Shown here in pieces: positions 34,201 to 45,741 of a stretch of DNA of 64,000 nt (its first letter is position 1; each line of letters opens with the position of its first letter). Below the pieces are notes generated by a model. It was not told the origin of the DNA. It saw only the letters and a program-made list of their open reading frames with translations, and made no database searches. The stretch comes from Hymenolepis diminuta (Eukaryota > Platyhelminthes > Cestoda > Cyclophyllidea > Hymenolepididae), in contig CAADRB010000028.1 in the NCBI GenBank assembly GCA_900708905.1, positions 950,715-1,014,714 of the forward strand, written 5' to 3'. Both the position numbers and the translations under genes were made by a program.

Positions 34201-36093
34201 TACTTTGGTTTTAACATGTTGGCTTTAATCCTGAAATCGATAATTTGTGCACTGGTTGAACCCTATATCAGTAAGTATTTACGAGGAGGTTATGAAAATA
34301 CACTTAGTCCGAGGAGTTAAATCCATGTTAGAAAATGGGAATGGCTTGTAGTGATTGTAACCTGTTAATGTGCATTTTTTACATTTTATGTATGATCGAA
34401 TCGGTTGTTTGGATCTCTTATCAAACGATTCCTCGTCTTATTGAAAAAAGAAAATGTAATATTTTCAAAGTCTGTTGCATTGAATAAAGAGCTCTCCTCC
34501 TGAGAAATGTAGTCTGGTCTATAGTCAGTCTCTTTCTCTCTCATTTTTGGTAGTCATTTTCCTTAGAATTAGACTAAGTCTAAGTCCACTTTAATTTACC
34601 AAAGTACAACCAAGTCAAAAAGTAGACAACGCGGTGAATCACTAGCGCGTGTAACAACTGAATTTCATTTATACAATTTTCAGAGATCAGTAACGTATGC
34701 AGTAAGAGTGACCAAGTGTGGAACTCATTAACTTATTGTCTAACTAAATTATGTGTCGCGATTCTGATATGTTGTACATTCCATAGATCAAACTTAGCAG
34801 TACAGAGTGCTTAAGGTGACGGTTGCTATCCTTTCTATAACTAGCTGGATTCCTCAGGTATTATTTGAAATAGGAAATAAGTTGGTCAACGATCAAATAC
34901 TGAAAGGTATGACAGTCCTGATAGATAAAGAATACTCGATAATGTGAGATGTGACATGAAATGTAGTGATTCGGAGGTCAGTATGATATTGGCTGTCTGC
35001 CAGAACTGCGCTGATAAAGACTACATTGTGATGCCAGCATGGGGACAGTTATTTGTTGATAAGGCATACCTTCACGTGCTTTCGCAAACTTCATTGATTA
35101 ATTAACAGACCCAGTGATTCATGAGAGAGAGGCTATAGAATGGTGATTTACGTTCGCAATAAATTAACCAAATACCATAGCAGAACAGAAAATGCTTTAT
35201 TACTTAGCTTCGAAGCTCCTTACTTTAGGAATTTTTAAGCATCTAGAAAAAAAGAGTTTTTTTCCGATACTCACCTTGAATCCACAGAGCGATTAAAAAT
35301 TAACTCCCTATAAAGACCCCTAGGTCTATTAATACTGAAGAACATGGCAATTTGCTGACACACTGAGACATTTGAAAAACCGGCATTCAATTTCAAAGAT
35401 GCTGGAAAATCATTGTAGAGGTATATGTTCAAATCAATGAAAAAACTGTCAAAGTTGTCATAAAAACCAGAGGTTACGGGGTCGATAATTGTGCCTCGAG
35501 TGACTTGAAACTGTAGGCGAATGTTTACGTACTATTAAAGCTTCGAATATCCCTTTTTAATAAATAATGGAAAATTATCAAATTGTTTGTTTGTTAAATA
35601 AATTAATTTACATTCACTCGGAATACCCTCTGATTGAATGTCCCTCGCTCACTATTTTTCGGAGTGGGTGAGCATTTTGACAGCTTGATGTGCACTAGCA
35701 CCTGAAATAAATATTCTAGGTACTTCGTTCCTGAAATTAATTTCCGTCAGTAATATGAATGAATACCTTATTAACTGGCCTCAATTAATTGTCTGGCTTA
35801 TAATTATCTAACCTCTCCGACCTCAAAAACTTGATCTATGAGGAAGTGAATGCTTTTAATATGCGCTGATAATAGCGGGTATTGATCAGATAGTGCTACA
35901 TACTCAATCCAGTAGCATTGAGCATGTAGATAACTGTAAGCGGCTCAACTCAATAAAACCTCATAGAGAAACGTGCATTTAGCAAAGGTACTCGATAAGT
36001 AAGTGTGACCCAAAATGTAATGAGTGGACTTATAGGTCAAATTAAACCTGAACTATATGCATTCCACATTCCTCTTATTGAACAAAAGTAATC

Positions 36094-36190
36094 AGTGCGG
36101 TTAGCCATCCGCATCACTAGATGTGTACTGATAAACATCTATCCTGTGACCTCTGACTTAGGAGGCATAGATTTCGAGCTAGGTACCACC
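36094..36190 (-). repeat. tRNA-derived SINE-like copy 6 (degenerate)
   Basis: Minus-strand order: a degraded head (tatgcctcctaagtcagagg), then tcacaggatagatg at the B-box position, then cagtacacatctagtgatgc, the shared post-B-box segment. Confidence 0.5.
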
Positions 36191-37421
36191 GGCAAATCTA
36201 ATAACTTTATTGCTTCGAAACGTAAGAGCTTCTGTTCATCGGTTTAAATCCACCAGATTTAACAAAAAGCATTAATTTACTCCTATTGATAAAGGAACCA
36301 ATGTAGCAAAAGCACAATCATATATCAGTAATTGCGTAAATTATAATTATATCACTCTACTTGGTATAAGAGTAAAATATTTTACAAGTTTATTCCATAG
36401 GATAAGCCATCGATGCAAAATGACCAAGCAAGAGTTTCTAGTTAAAAAAATTCTTTCAATTTTATTGTTTCACCCTATTTGGTTCAGGCGAGGAGCATTC
36501 GTAGAGGTCTTGATCGGAGAAGAACAATAAAGGAATAAATCAGATAGGAGTATTAAATTCGTCCTCATCTCTCTAAGAAAAGTCCTGAAAGACTCTCCCC
36601 TATCACCTTTGAAATTAATCAATAAACTAATTAAATACCAAGCAAAGAAAAGCCATTAAAAGACGCGAAGTACTGGCACAAACTTATAGAATGCCAGGAA
36701 GATTATGAGTAACTGGGTTTCGCTGTAGCTTCGTGATGCACTTTTAAAATTGGCAGCAATTTGCACGCGTACCGGGTGAAAAGTGCACTTGCAATTTTAT
36801 TTGCTTACTTTTTGCAATTTAATAACTTTCTGAACGATTGAAATAGAAGAATGTGTTTTAGACATATGGTAGTGAGGTCTTATGACGAAATAACAGTGAC
36901 TTACTGATTCAACAAAATGCACATGTACCCGGTCAATAAAAGCGTAAATTTCCACCTCTGGGGAATTCGAGCGGAAAAACTGAATTGCGAGGCATTCAGC
37001 TGGGTTTGAATATTCACAAAAAAGGTAACGCTCTTGGACTGTCGACGTGATTGCCGTTCTTCAGGCACAACACTTAACCAGGAATTTCATTTCTTTTGCT
37101 CTAAGTCTTGCAGAAGACAGAGGTGGTTGAGACGTCAGACGTTAACGCTGACATCTGATTCAAGTTGAGCCTTTTTAAGAGCTCTTTTGAAAAGCACCAG
37201 CAAGCTAAGTTGTAAAGAAGCAGAATTCCGGTGAGTCGAGTCCCCCTACTCTTTCCCACGTTATATCTTTACAGCTAGCTATCGGTTTATCTAAATAATA
37301 TAATCTATGCGAGTATTCATTCAAACATAATAAGAAGCCCTCCGCATTGTACGGTTAAAGAACTACACAATTGCGTTCATAGTAATGCGAGATAAACAGA
37401 TTAGAAATGTCAGTGTATGCA

Positions 37422-37500
37422 TTGGTGGCGTAGCGATTACCGTGAACACTTCACAATTTAGAGATCATGAGTTCGATACTCAGCGTCACAAATGCAGCGA
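37422..37500 (+). repeat. tRNA-derived SINE-like copy 7 (head)
   Basis: Reads ggtggcgtagcgattaccgt (A box), then gagatcatgagttcgatact with a B box (GAGTTCGATAC). The body is not clearly preserved. Confidence 0.7.
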
Positions 37501-38027
37501 AATTTACTTTCCGAGGTGGCACTTCTCTAAAGCAGACTTGAGAAATAATTCCTCTCAGCTGGCTACAACTTTGATGATACGACTCCCACCACCCTATAAA
37601 AAACCGTTTTCAGTGCGTTCTTCCACTAAAAAACAAACAGAACTTAGATGAAGTAAACATAACGTATTTAGAAACCACACGGCATCGAAACTCCACTCCA
37701 TCGAGCCTTCTTGACAATAAAGGAGAAAGACCATGCAATTCTGACAAACGTATCTTTCCAGAAGACCGTTACTATTCATCCCTAATTACAACAAAATCAA
37801 GAATGAAAAACAAGTGACAATGTCCAGTCCAAATGTATTCAGTAAACCAATCATCAAACAATAGGCCTGAATTCAAATCCCGATTTATGAAAACCCATTT
37901 CAAGAAAACTGCTTAACTCCCAAGATATGAACGCAATGAAGACGAAGTGGCATATACAAGGGTATATTTTTCCTAAGAGATTTGAGAGAAAAATACAACG
38001 AGAGAGGCAGACTCTAGAATATAGAAC

Positions 38028-40314
38028 TTAGCCAGGATTATTCGCTTGCTGTTGTTGAGCTAAGTATTGTAATTGTTGCAATTGTTGAGGATGCATAAAT
38101 GCTGCTGTCGGCGTAGCATTTTGCTGTTGTTGCTGTTGTTGTTGGGAGATTGCAGCAGCCATAGCAGCGACCGCGGCAGCCTGATAGTGACTATAGGCCG
38201 CCGCGGCCGCGGCACCCTGCTGTTGAGGTGTTGCAGCAGCAGCAGCAGCATTAGGTTGCAATTGGAGGGGTTGAGGTATGAGAGGCTGCTGACCACCATG
38301 CCCGTGAGCTTGAGGATGTCCAGGATGATACATTAGCCCAGCAGCAGCTTGATAGCCGGCGAGAGATTGGGGATAATAACCAACTGGCTGGCCTCCAGCA
38401 GCAGTAGGATATTGAGTACCGTAGGAGGCCGGATTTTGGGTTGGGTTGAAGAGCGCCTGAAATTGTGTAGTGCCTGCATGGACTGGGGGTGGAGACTGCA
38501 CAGTCTGAGATGCTTGACCAGCGGCAGCAGCAAGTGGTTGAGCTGAGGTCGATTGCTGTACAGTGGGAGCAACAGGTATTGACCCGGTCATGGGAAGAGA
38601 TGGATGACTCAAAGGAACATTACCAGCAGTCATAAAAGGAACACCCAGAGTATACGACGGGTATCCAAAACCCGGGAAAGGAACGGATAATGGAACCGAA
38701 TTTGTCTGATCCAGTGGTCGTTGTTTTGAGTAGCCTCCAGGTGCATTCGGTCGAATACCCCTCTGGCTTTGAGTACCCGCATTCATAAATTGATATTGGT
38801 TCATAAAAGTCATCTGTTGAGGGTTCATGTTAGCAGATGGACGGAAGGGGAAAGATAGTAATCCGGGGTTGGGATAGGGGAGCGCTGAAAAGGAGAGAGT
38901 TGAAGAAATTCCATTAGGGAGAGATTGTTGCGGTTGAGCAACAGCAGGGTTAGATATTACACCTTGTGGCTGAGAAGGACCAATACCAGCATTTGTGACA
39001 GCAGAATCCCCAACCGACTCAGTAGGTACAGTATGAGAAGGCTCGAAAATAGGCGCATCGGGGTCGAAATCGAGTTTACTTGGAGGTTTGCTTTCGCCTT
39101 TTTCCTTGTTCTCTGGTTTTTCAGGAGTTTCAACAATAGCAGGCGTTGTAACTCGAGATGCTTTGGGAGTAGGCTTTTCAGACTTGCTCATAACAGTCTC
39201 CGCAACAGACTTAGATTGTTCTCTTGGAAGAGTAAATGCGTTAGGCCTGACAGACGGTTTATCTTCCGTAGTCTCTCGAGGAAGAGAAGCACGCGCATTC
39301 CCACGACTACCTTTGTTGTTTCGATTGTTACGAGTATACGTAGTTTTCAACTCCCTTCCTCGAACACCCTCCTTCATAACTGCACTAAACTTAACTTCCT
39401 CACTTTCGATATCGCCTTCGGCCATGGCTTCCCAATTAGATGCAAGACTCTTATCATCCTCGATCTCTTTTGCAACTTTCGCGTAATATTGTTCCTTCTT
39501 TTTGAAATCAGGGTCGCTTTTGTCCAAGGGACAACTAAACTCGAGTTAAAATCAAACGCGGAGAACTTACGTGTAACCCTCGAGGTTATCTTTAAACGTT
39601 GATACAACGTTATACTTTTCCCTGTTAATTTTAAACATTTGATCTACAGGAAAGCCTTCCTCCGAGTTCAGAGAACAAGCGTCCTCTTCCCCGGGAGATT
39701 CGTAGAACTTCTGTAAGTCGCCGTCAGAATCATTCAAATGGCACGAATCTTCCGCTGGAACATTGTCTAAAGACAAAACTATTAATTAAATAAATCGTCT
39801 ACCTTTAAGGACACCGACAGATTTTATGTCTCGAGCTATTACATGTTTAATCTCCGAAAGCGGAATGCACTTGTACTTATCAATGGTGTAGGGACCACCT
39901 TCTTCTCCAATAGGTGCCGTACGAACCGACATTAAACCAACATCACCCTATAAGGCAATGAACCAAACTGTTTCACCTTACCAGTGGTGAAATAGCTTTA
40001 ACCACTCCAATAGAAACATGCGTTGAAGTATGCACTTCGGCGACATTTCCCTAAAGCCTTCAACTGTAAAAGGTATCTTACCACAAAATAACGCACTAAG
40101 GTGTAGGACCCCAAAGGATTATAATTTGATCCTTTATCACCACTTTCAATGACCTACAAAATCATACAAATAATACCAATCAACCTGAGAAGACATCTTG
40201 GAATGATGGGGAAGAGGTTTCTTGCGCGGTCTAAAAAGCCTGAACAATCAAGAGAAAAAAATACCTTTGACTTTGTTTCATAACGCGTTTAGTACTTGTA
40301 GAAATACCTTGCAT
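38028..40314 (-). CDS. ATXN2: Ataxin-2 (Lsm/LsmAD/PAM2-like RNA-regulatory protein)
   Basis: Binds RNA and poly(A)-binding protein, acting in translation control, mRNA stability and stress granules. Minus-strand exons in transcript order: 40265-40314, 40185-40230, 40082-40153, 39982-40050, 39803-39947, 39571-39766, 38028-39534. Total 694 aa with all phases consistent. Domains: Lsm fold at about 52-115 (YTLVRYFVGNVAEVHTST, then VSIGVVKAISPL); the MFKINREKYNVVSTF segment then LsmAD at about 180-250 (DKSDPDFKKKEQYYAKVAKEIE to KFSAV); an RG/N-rich stretch; a PAM2-like motif FDPDAPIFEP at 349-358; and a Pro/Ala/Gln-rich tail with Q8 and poly-Ala. The protein is shorter than the ~1,300-residue vertebrate form. 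The ATG at 40312-40314 was chosen because it follows an AG directly and gives a sensible N-terminus. The frame stays open further upstream into hydrophobic AT-rich sequence that looks spurious. Confidence 0.93.
38121..38144 (-). repeat. Polyglutamine tract (Q8) of ataxin-2
   Basis: Eight Gln codons, mixed CAA and CAG (six CAA, two CAG), so the repeat is interrupted at DNA level. It sits near the C-terminus, whereas the human expansion tract is N-terminal. Nearby poly-Ala tracts lie within 38150-38255. Confidence 0.9.
39039..39068 (-). other. PAM2-like PABP-binding motif in ataxin-2
   Basis: Encodes FDPDAPIFEP. It aligns with the PAM2 core L-N-P-N-A-x-x-F-x-P used to bind the MLLE domain of poly(A)-binding protein. 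The Ala, second aromatic Phe and Pro are kept, but the canonical first Leu is Phe. Confidence 0.75.
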
Positions 40315-43291
40315 CCTAGATGTTAATAAAAGTAAGTTGGATATGCAAACCAAGAGAGAAATTAAAACAAACAAATTGAAAATAAAAACAACAAATTTAA
40401 AATGTATTTGTAATATATTTTCCATTTAAAATAACAAAAATTTGAAATTTGTAATAAATATCTCATTTAAAACCATCAGAGGGTAGTGTTTTTTCACCCA
40501 CGTCAATATTGAAATAATAATTATCATCTTATTTATGATAACAAGGTATATTTATTTTAACAGGGGTATGATCAACTAAAGTACATTTGTTTCGTTCGGT
40601 ATATTACTATATGCAGTTCCATATATAAGTGAAAATGTATCACTCATGCTCGCATTGGCGGGTCTTAAGCGACTTTAGGGCATTGTGTTTTCAGGAGATC
40701 CTTTAACCCGATTCTAAACTTCAAGTCCGAATCAACGGCGTAAATCCGAATTCTCATCTCATGCAAATATTTACAATGTCATAGTTTGCGTTATTATCAT
40801 TGTACAAGCCTCATGCAACGTGACCGAAATGAGAGAGGCGACTTGATCATTTATCGAATAACTTTTTTAAAGATTTCAAGTGCCTTAAATTGTTTTAACC
40901 ATTTTGTTTAAAAGATTAATATTCGGTAATACAAACTGAATTCATACGAATTTTCAGGATTTAAATATTAGATGCATTAACATTAAAAGATTATTTAGTG
41001 TTTATAAATCGATGAAATAGCCAAATAATTTTCTATTACAAGAATTAAGGTTTTAAGCTAACATGTGTTAATATATTTTTCGAGGCCATTTTAATGAACC
41101 CATATTTTAGTTTTTATGATTTTTCAGATTTCTTTCTGCTTGTAATTTGTCGTTATTTTCCTTTACGCCTAGATTACATAAAATTTCCTTTTTTAACAGT
41201 GTTTTTAGTGCCTTTTAATCAAACAGCGTAATAGCCATTGCGCACATATTGTACAACCTATATCCATTAAATTGAACGTGTTAGGACTATTTGATATACT
41301 TAATCCCGGTTTGGTCATGATTCTATGACGCAGCCACCTAAAAAGTATTTGATTTTCAAACAGCCGAAGTTTTCCACATAAGGTGTATGTATAAAGTGTA
41401 TTTAAGATCATTGTGTTATGACACATTTGAAATTTCTAAATGGTTGAGCGACCCGCCTCTGACAATATCATCGATTTAGCAATTAAGTTTATTGTACATC
41501 CCATTACCCTATGATACCATGACGTAATAAATTGGTATTCCCACAAAACGTGGCATTTGAGGAAATTATATAATATAGCTATTTTTCTACAAGCGAAATA
41601 TCCACATGCTGCTTCAATCTCACGCACTATTTTTATTGAGACTCAAAAATGACTGGACGGAACTGAATGAAATCTCACATGTTATGATAATACAGAAAAA
41701 TCGAATTAGACTTCCAGATAGGATGGAAATTAAAATGGAATTATGCCTTCGTAATATGAGGTAATGTAATAATGTGTCACCAAAATGTCACAATGTGTGG
41801 TTAAGGCTGCTGTTATGAAGTATGGTACACTTGCTAAAACCCCATAGAGTAAGAAAATTTTAACCAGGCAAGACTAATCTAGTAATAAAACACTTATTTA
41901 TGAAAATAAGAACGAGTTTTACGCCCTTAATATTGAGCTTGTCTTGATAGTGATAGACCGAAGAAGATTGAGCAAATCATGTGTCTGCAAAAATAGATGT
42001 CAGAATATGATCAATCAGACAATGCAAAAATCGACTAATTATAGTTGGGCTTGTCATGTCATGACATCTCGATGTCGCGTAGTTGCACTTCCGATGCATA
42101 CCAGAGTGTTTTTTCGTCTTACTATCAGTTAACTAAATACGCAAGTCGAAGGATTATCCGGCCACTTGCAAAAGAAAATTATTGATTGACTATTTTTCTT
42201 CAGTAACGTAACCCAATATGTACTATTTCATATGATGTGGAAAAACTTGATGATAAATATTTTACAATGTAAAAAATAAAAACTCTGTAGTTATGTGAGT
42301 GGTCTTCTATGTGATTCGAGGCCACATAGTTATTTTACCCTTAGGTCAGTACGGAGGGGGCCTGAAAAGCTGCCCAATTTATTGATAAATCATATACAAA
42401 TGTTTCCTCACAGAACGTAAGTCATATCTGGTTGTCGGTGTCTCCGTGTGATGATTTGAGATACGCAGACATCCATGCTCACAAACCTAGATTCCTTTGA
42501 TTTGATGATATTGAAGACATCTTATTGTTCTTAATAGCCAGATGTTGATTGACATTTGCTGTCTATAGCAGTATCTAACGGTATTTAAGAGAATAAAGTA
42601 AAATCCAAGTAATTTAAATATATTTAATGCGCATCGGAAACAAAAGAACCGTGTATCCCAAAAAATCAAGAATCATAAAGTGCACTGCTTTTCATTTGAT
42701 TCCTGCCTCCTAACTTTATGTTTTTCGAGTTTGAAATTGATCAGAGGATCTTATGCAACTTTATCCAGTTTTCTTTAACTTACGCTAGAAACCATAGTTA
42801 AATATGATTTGTGCGATTATATCCAAATTAAATAACTATGAAAGTGATTAAACAATGTTAGAATATGCTAATGAAACCAGTACTAACATCAAATTAACTC
42901 TAACTGTTAATACTTTTATTCTTCTGTCTTACAAAAAATTGCATAATCAATGGCTTTCAAATAAAAAATATTGAGCTTGAATGACTACTCGTTGTAGTAA
43001 TATCATCTTTCGACTTGAGAAACAATTCACTTTTTTGTGGAAAATAGTTTTTACATTAAAAAATATGGTTTGAAACGATTGAATTATATTTGAAAATATC
43101 GTTATTTACACTATTTTATAGCATTTCATTTTAGCAAAGCGGCAACCTTGAGACAAATTTGACTATTGGACAGTCTCTAACCTGATTTTGATTTGATTTT
43201 TTGGTAATTTTGGTTTTGCGTCGATAGCGTGTTAATCATTAATTCAGTCCAATTAATTAAGCTTTGACCGTACCAACAACAGTACCCAATT
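40315..43291. other. Divergent intergenic region between ATXN2 and RABGGTA
   Basis: The two flanking genes are head to head about 3.0 kb apart, so this must contain both promoters. It is AT-rich with no coding feature. A weak SINE-like head on the minus strand may lie at about 42440-42485 (gatttgagatacgcagacat). No TATA or initiator can be assigned with confidence. Confidence 0.5.
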
Positions 43292-45115
43292 ATGCATGGT
43301 CAAGTCAAAGTTCGGAGATCTCCTGAACAAGATGCAAGCTACCGGGAGGCAAAAATGGAGATGAAAATGCACTTTTCAGTGTTGGCTGACGAAGTTTTTG
43401 CTAGACGACAGGCACGTGATTATGATCTTGGAATTTTGGGGAAACTCTCTGAATTGTTAGAGCAATGTCCCGATATGTTTACTCTATGGAATTATCGACG
43501 GGAAATTCTACTTGGCTCGAACTCGGAATCAGTTGACAATCGTGTTGCAATGTATGACAAAGAATTAACCATGACTGCCCGATGTCTTCAAAAGAATCCA
43601 AAATCCTATGCTACCTGGCATTATCGGAGTTGGGTAATGTCGAATCACCCACGTCCTGACTGGAAAAATGAAATCAGTCTCTGCAATAAGGTCCTAAAGG
43701 TTGACGGTAGAAATTTTCACTGTTGGGACTATCGAAGATTTGTTGTGAAGAGCGCTCGAATTTCGAATGCAGACGAACTTGATTTCACTGACTTGGCTCT
43801 GGAAGAAAATTTCAGCAATTACTCTGCCTGGCATTATCGAAGTGGGCTTATTGGTGCGAATGATGAGGTTTATACAGTTGCCACTCTCATTTCCCCTCCG
43901 CCTTCTTTCGAAATGGATCAGAAGAAGGTGAATCCTGAGCTTCCTCTCGATGAATTTGATTTGGTTCACAATGCTGTCTTTACTGATCCAAAAGACCAAG
44001 GACCCTGGTTCTATTATTGGTGGCTTCTGGGCCGTGGAGTCAAGAACTGTTATCTTCGTGAACTCTATCTTTCAAGAAGCCTTCAACGTGCTGTTCTTGT
44101 TTTCACCTCTCCAAAACTCTTGAGTGCTATAAGTCAACTTCGTGTGGACATTGTTATTTCCGATCCAGATTCGAATACTGCCACTTCATACACTCCTAGT
44201 GATCTGGACGGTTGGAAGAGTTCTTTGGATGACAACGTTTCCGCAGTTTGGTGGTTTGAACTCCCCAAGTCTCTCATTGAGGGTTGTGCTGTTTCAGTTA
44301 CTGTCCATTCTGATGATAGGGATAATCATTCCTTTACTCTTGAGAGCTCAAAAACATGGCTCTTTTGTCAAATGGAAGCTGATCAGAAGGAATCTCTAAC
44401 CAGGGTTGCTCTTGATCCTCGACGTATGCTAAATTTTATGATCTCTCCCTCACATGAACCCTCTAGTCTCGTGCCTGAACTCGAAACTGTTCGTGAACTT
44501 ATCTCTCTTGAACCTAATAATAAGTGGGCTCTGTTAACACTCGTCAGTCTATTACGTTACATTCGTCCTCCAAATTGCAATGAGGAGATTGAGTCAGCTG
44601 TCAAAGCTCTAAAAAATGTTGATTGTCATCGAAAGCGCTATTATGCTGACATGTCCAGCGCTCACGTCACTGAAGATGCTTTAGTCGCCTCGTACGCTGT
44701 AAATTCTCGTGCTATCAACCTCTCAGGAGTCGGTCTTACTCGTGTCTGCTGCTTAGACTGGTGTACCCTCATGACAGAGTTAAATTTCTCCAAAAATAAC
44801 TTGGATATGCTTCCGAGCACATGTGCGTACTTGGTGTGCTTGAAAGAATTAAATTTAGATGATAATCGAATATTCACTCTGAAGCCAATAGCTGGTCTGC
44901 CTCAACTCAAGCGACTATCAGTTTGTCGTAATCGTATTACTCATTTTGAGGGTCTGGAACCCATTCTCTCCTGCCCTAGCCTTCGTGACTTAGATATTAC
45001 AGGAAACAAGGTTACAGAGTTGCCGAATTTCACTATCCTTCTGGCTGAGCATCCACTCTCAAAGGGAAGCCACAATTCACTTAATGTGGTCTATAACAAA
45101 CTAGTCGGGCCCTAA
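43292..45115 (+). CDS. RABGGTA: Rab geranylgeranyltransferase subunit alpha, intronless
   Basis: The alpha subunit pairs with the beta subunit and Rab escort protein to attach geranylgeranyl groups to C-terminal cysteines of Rab GTPases. It is 607 aa in one uninterrupted frame, starting MHGQVKVRRS like the vertebrate MHGRLKVK start. Protein prenyltransferase alpha repeats: TLWNYRREIL (64-73), YATWHYRSWV (106-115), NFHCWDYRRFV (141-151), NYSAWHYRSGL (176-186) and GPWFYYWWLLG (237-247). Residues about 255-360 match the Ig-like insert, and about 470-600 are leucine-rich repeats (LTELNFSKNNLDMLP, LKELNLDDNRIFTL, LKRLSVCRNRIT, LRDLDITGNKVTELP). The length is slightly above the ~567 aa vertebrate protein. 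The Ig and LRR domains mark this as the Rab enzyme, not the farnesyl/GGTase-I alpha. No poly(A) tract or target-site duplication suggests a recent retrocopy. Confidence 0.96.
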   Translation: MHGQVKVRRSPEQDASYREAKMEMKMHFSVLADEVFARRQARDYDLGILGKLSELLEQCPDMFTLWNYRREILLGSNSESVDNRVAMYDKELTMTARCLQKNPKSYATWHYRSWVMSNHPRPDWKNEISLCNKVLKVDGRNFHCWDYRRFVVKSARISNADELDFTDLALEENFSNYSAWHYRSGLIGANDEVYTVATLISPPPSFEMDQKKVNPELPLDEFDLVHNAVFTDPKDQGPWFYYWWLLGRGVKNCYLRELYLSRSLQRAVLVFTSPKLLSAISQLRVDIVISDPDSNTATSYTPSDLDGWKSSLDDNVSAVWWFELPKSLIEGCAVSVTVHSDDRDNHSFTLESSKTWLFCQMEADQKESLTRVALDPRRMLNFMISPSHEPSSLVPELETVRELISLEPNNKWALLTLVSLLRYIRPPNCNEEIESAVKALKNVDCHRKRYYADMSSAHVTEDALVASYAVNSRAINLSGVGLTRVCCLDWCTLMTELNFSKNNLDMLPSTCAYLVCLKELNLDDNRIFTLKPIAGLPQLKRLSVCRNRITHFEGLEPILSCPSLRDLDITGNKVTELPNFTILLAEHPLSKGSHNSLNVVYNKLVGP

Positions 45116-45741
45116 ACCCTCCCCTCCCTTCTTTGACCACAGCATATCGTCTGTGTGCATGACCTAATCTCCCTTTTTGTATTTATATGCTGTCGCTTCG
45201 ACAAGATACCGTATCACTTACCCTTCTGTCCTCATGTGATAAAGAAACATTCCTTTTTCTCCCCTTCCTTTCCTATGTTATTGATATACCCTCCCCCCGT
45301 TTTGTCATGCAAACAAAGTGACATTTAATTCGAGAAGGTATATATTTGCATATACTGATTATTCGTGCCTTCTTTTCTGTCTGTTTGTATTGCTGTTTTA
45401 GCTCTCTATTTTATTGATAATTGAATACGTTTTGTATAATGTGTATCAGTTATGATGTCTACTCGTTAAGTGGAGAATTTTAGGTCGTCGTTTTGTCATT
45501 TTCTTGTAATGTAAGCATATAATTGTAGGGAAGTGCCTTTCGATCCTTATTTTCGGGAATAAGGAAGTCATATTGGAATCTCTGGTTAGTGAGATTTTCT
45601 GACAGCTTTCGAACTCACGTTATCTGATGATAATCACCATTAGCGTCTTAGGCGTCTGTTTGCGTTTGTTTGTTACTATACGTGGTAGATGTTATTCTCA
45701 CCTAACTGCGCCGAAACAATCTGTTTTATTTTCTTTTTCAG
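45116..45741 (+). other. RABGGTA 3' UTR and gap to POLK
   Basis: A pyrimidine-rich 626-base gap between two genes on the same strand. I see no canonical AATAAA or ATTAAA; the nearest is GATAAA at about 45238. It ends in a strong polypyrimidine tract plus CAG (ttctttttcag, 45731-45741), 14 bases before the POLK ATG. Confidence 0.6.

Larger units (their letters stand above)
25308..38027. other. Intergenic region between the Cys-rich gene and ATXN2
   Basis: 12.7 kb, AT-rich, with no supported gene. The largest open frames are 115 codons (27386-27733, +) and 88 codons (37385-37651, +). The second covers a SINE-like copy; the first has no coding features I recognise. SINE-like copies lie at 26739, 28090, 36094 and 37422, and a C10 tract at 31759-31768. 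The ATXN2 3' UTR must occupy the right-hand end, but no canonical minus-strand AATAAA is seen close to its stop. Confidence 0.55.

Noticed and set aside
37385..37651. 88-codon plus-strand frame.
   Set aside because: Covers a SINE-like head; the frame is a by-product of the repeat.
38925..39602. 225-codon open frame antisense to ataxin-2.
   Set aside because: Runs opposite a well-supported exon and spans a real intron; an Arg/Ser-rich shadow of the coding strand.
40315..40425. N-terminal extension of ataxin-2 starting MENILQ with a hydrophobic segment.
   Set aside because: Read-through of AT-rich 5' sequence; ataxin-2 is not a membrane protein and the AG before the next ATG offers a better boundary.
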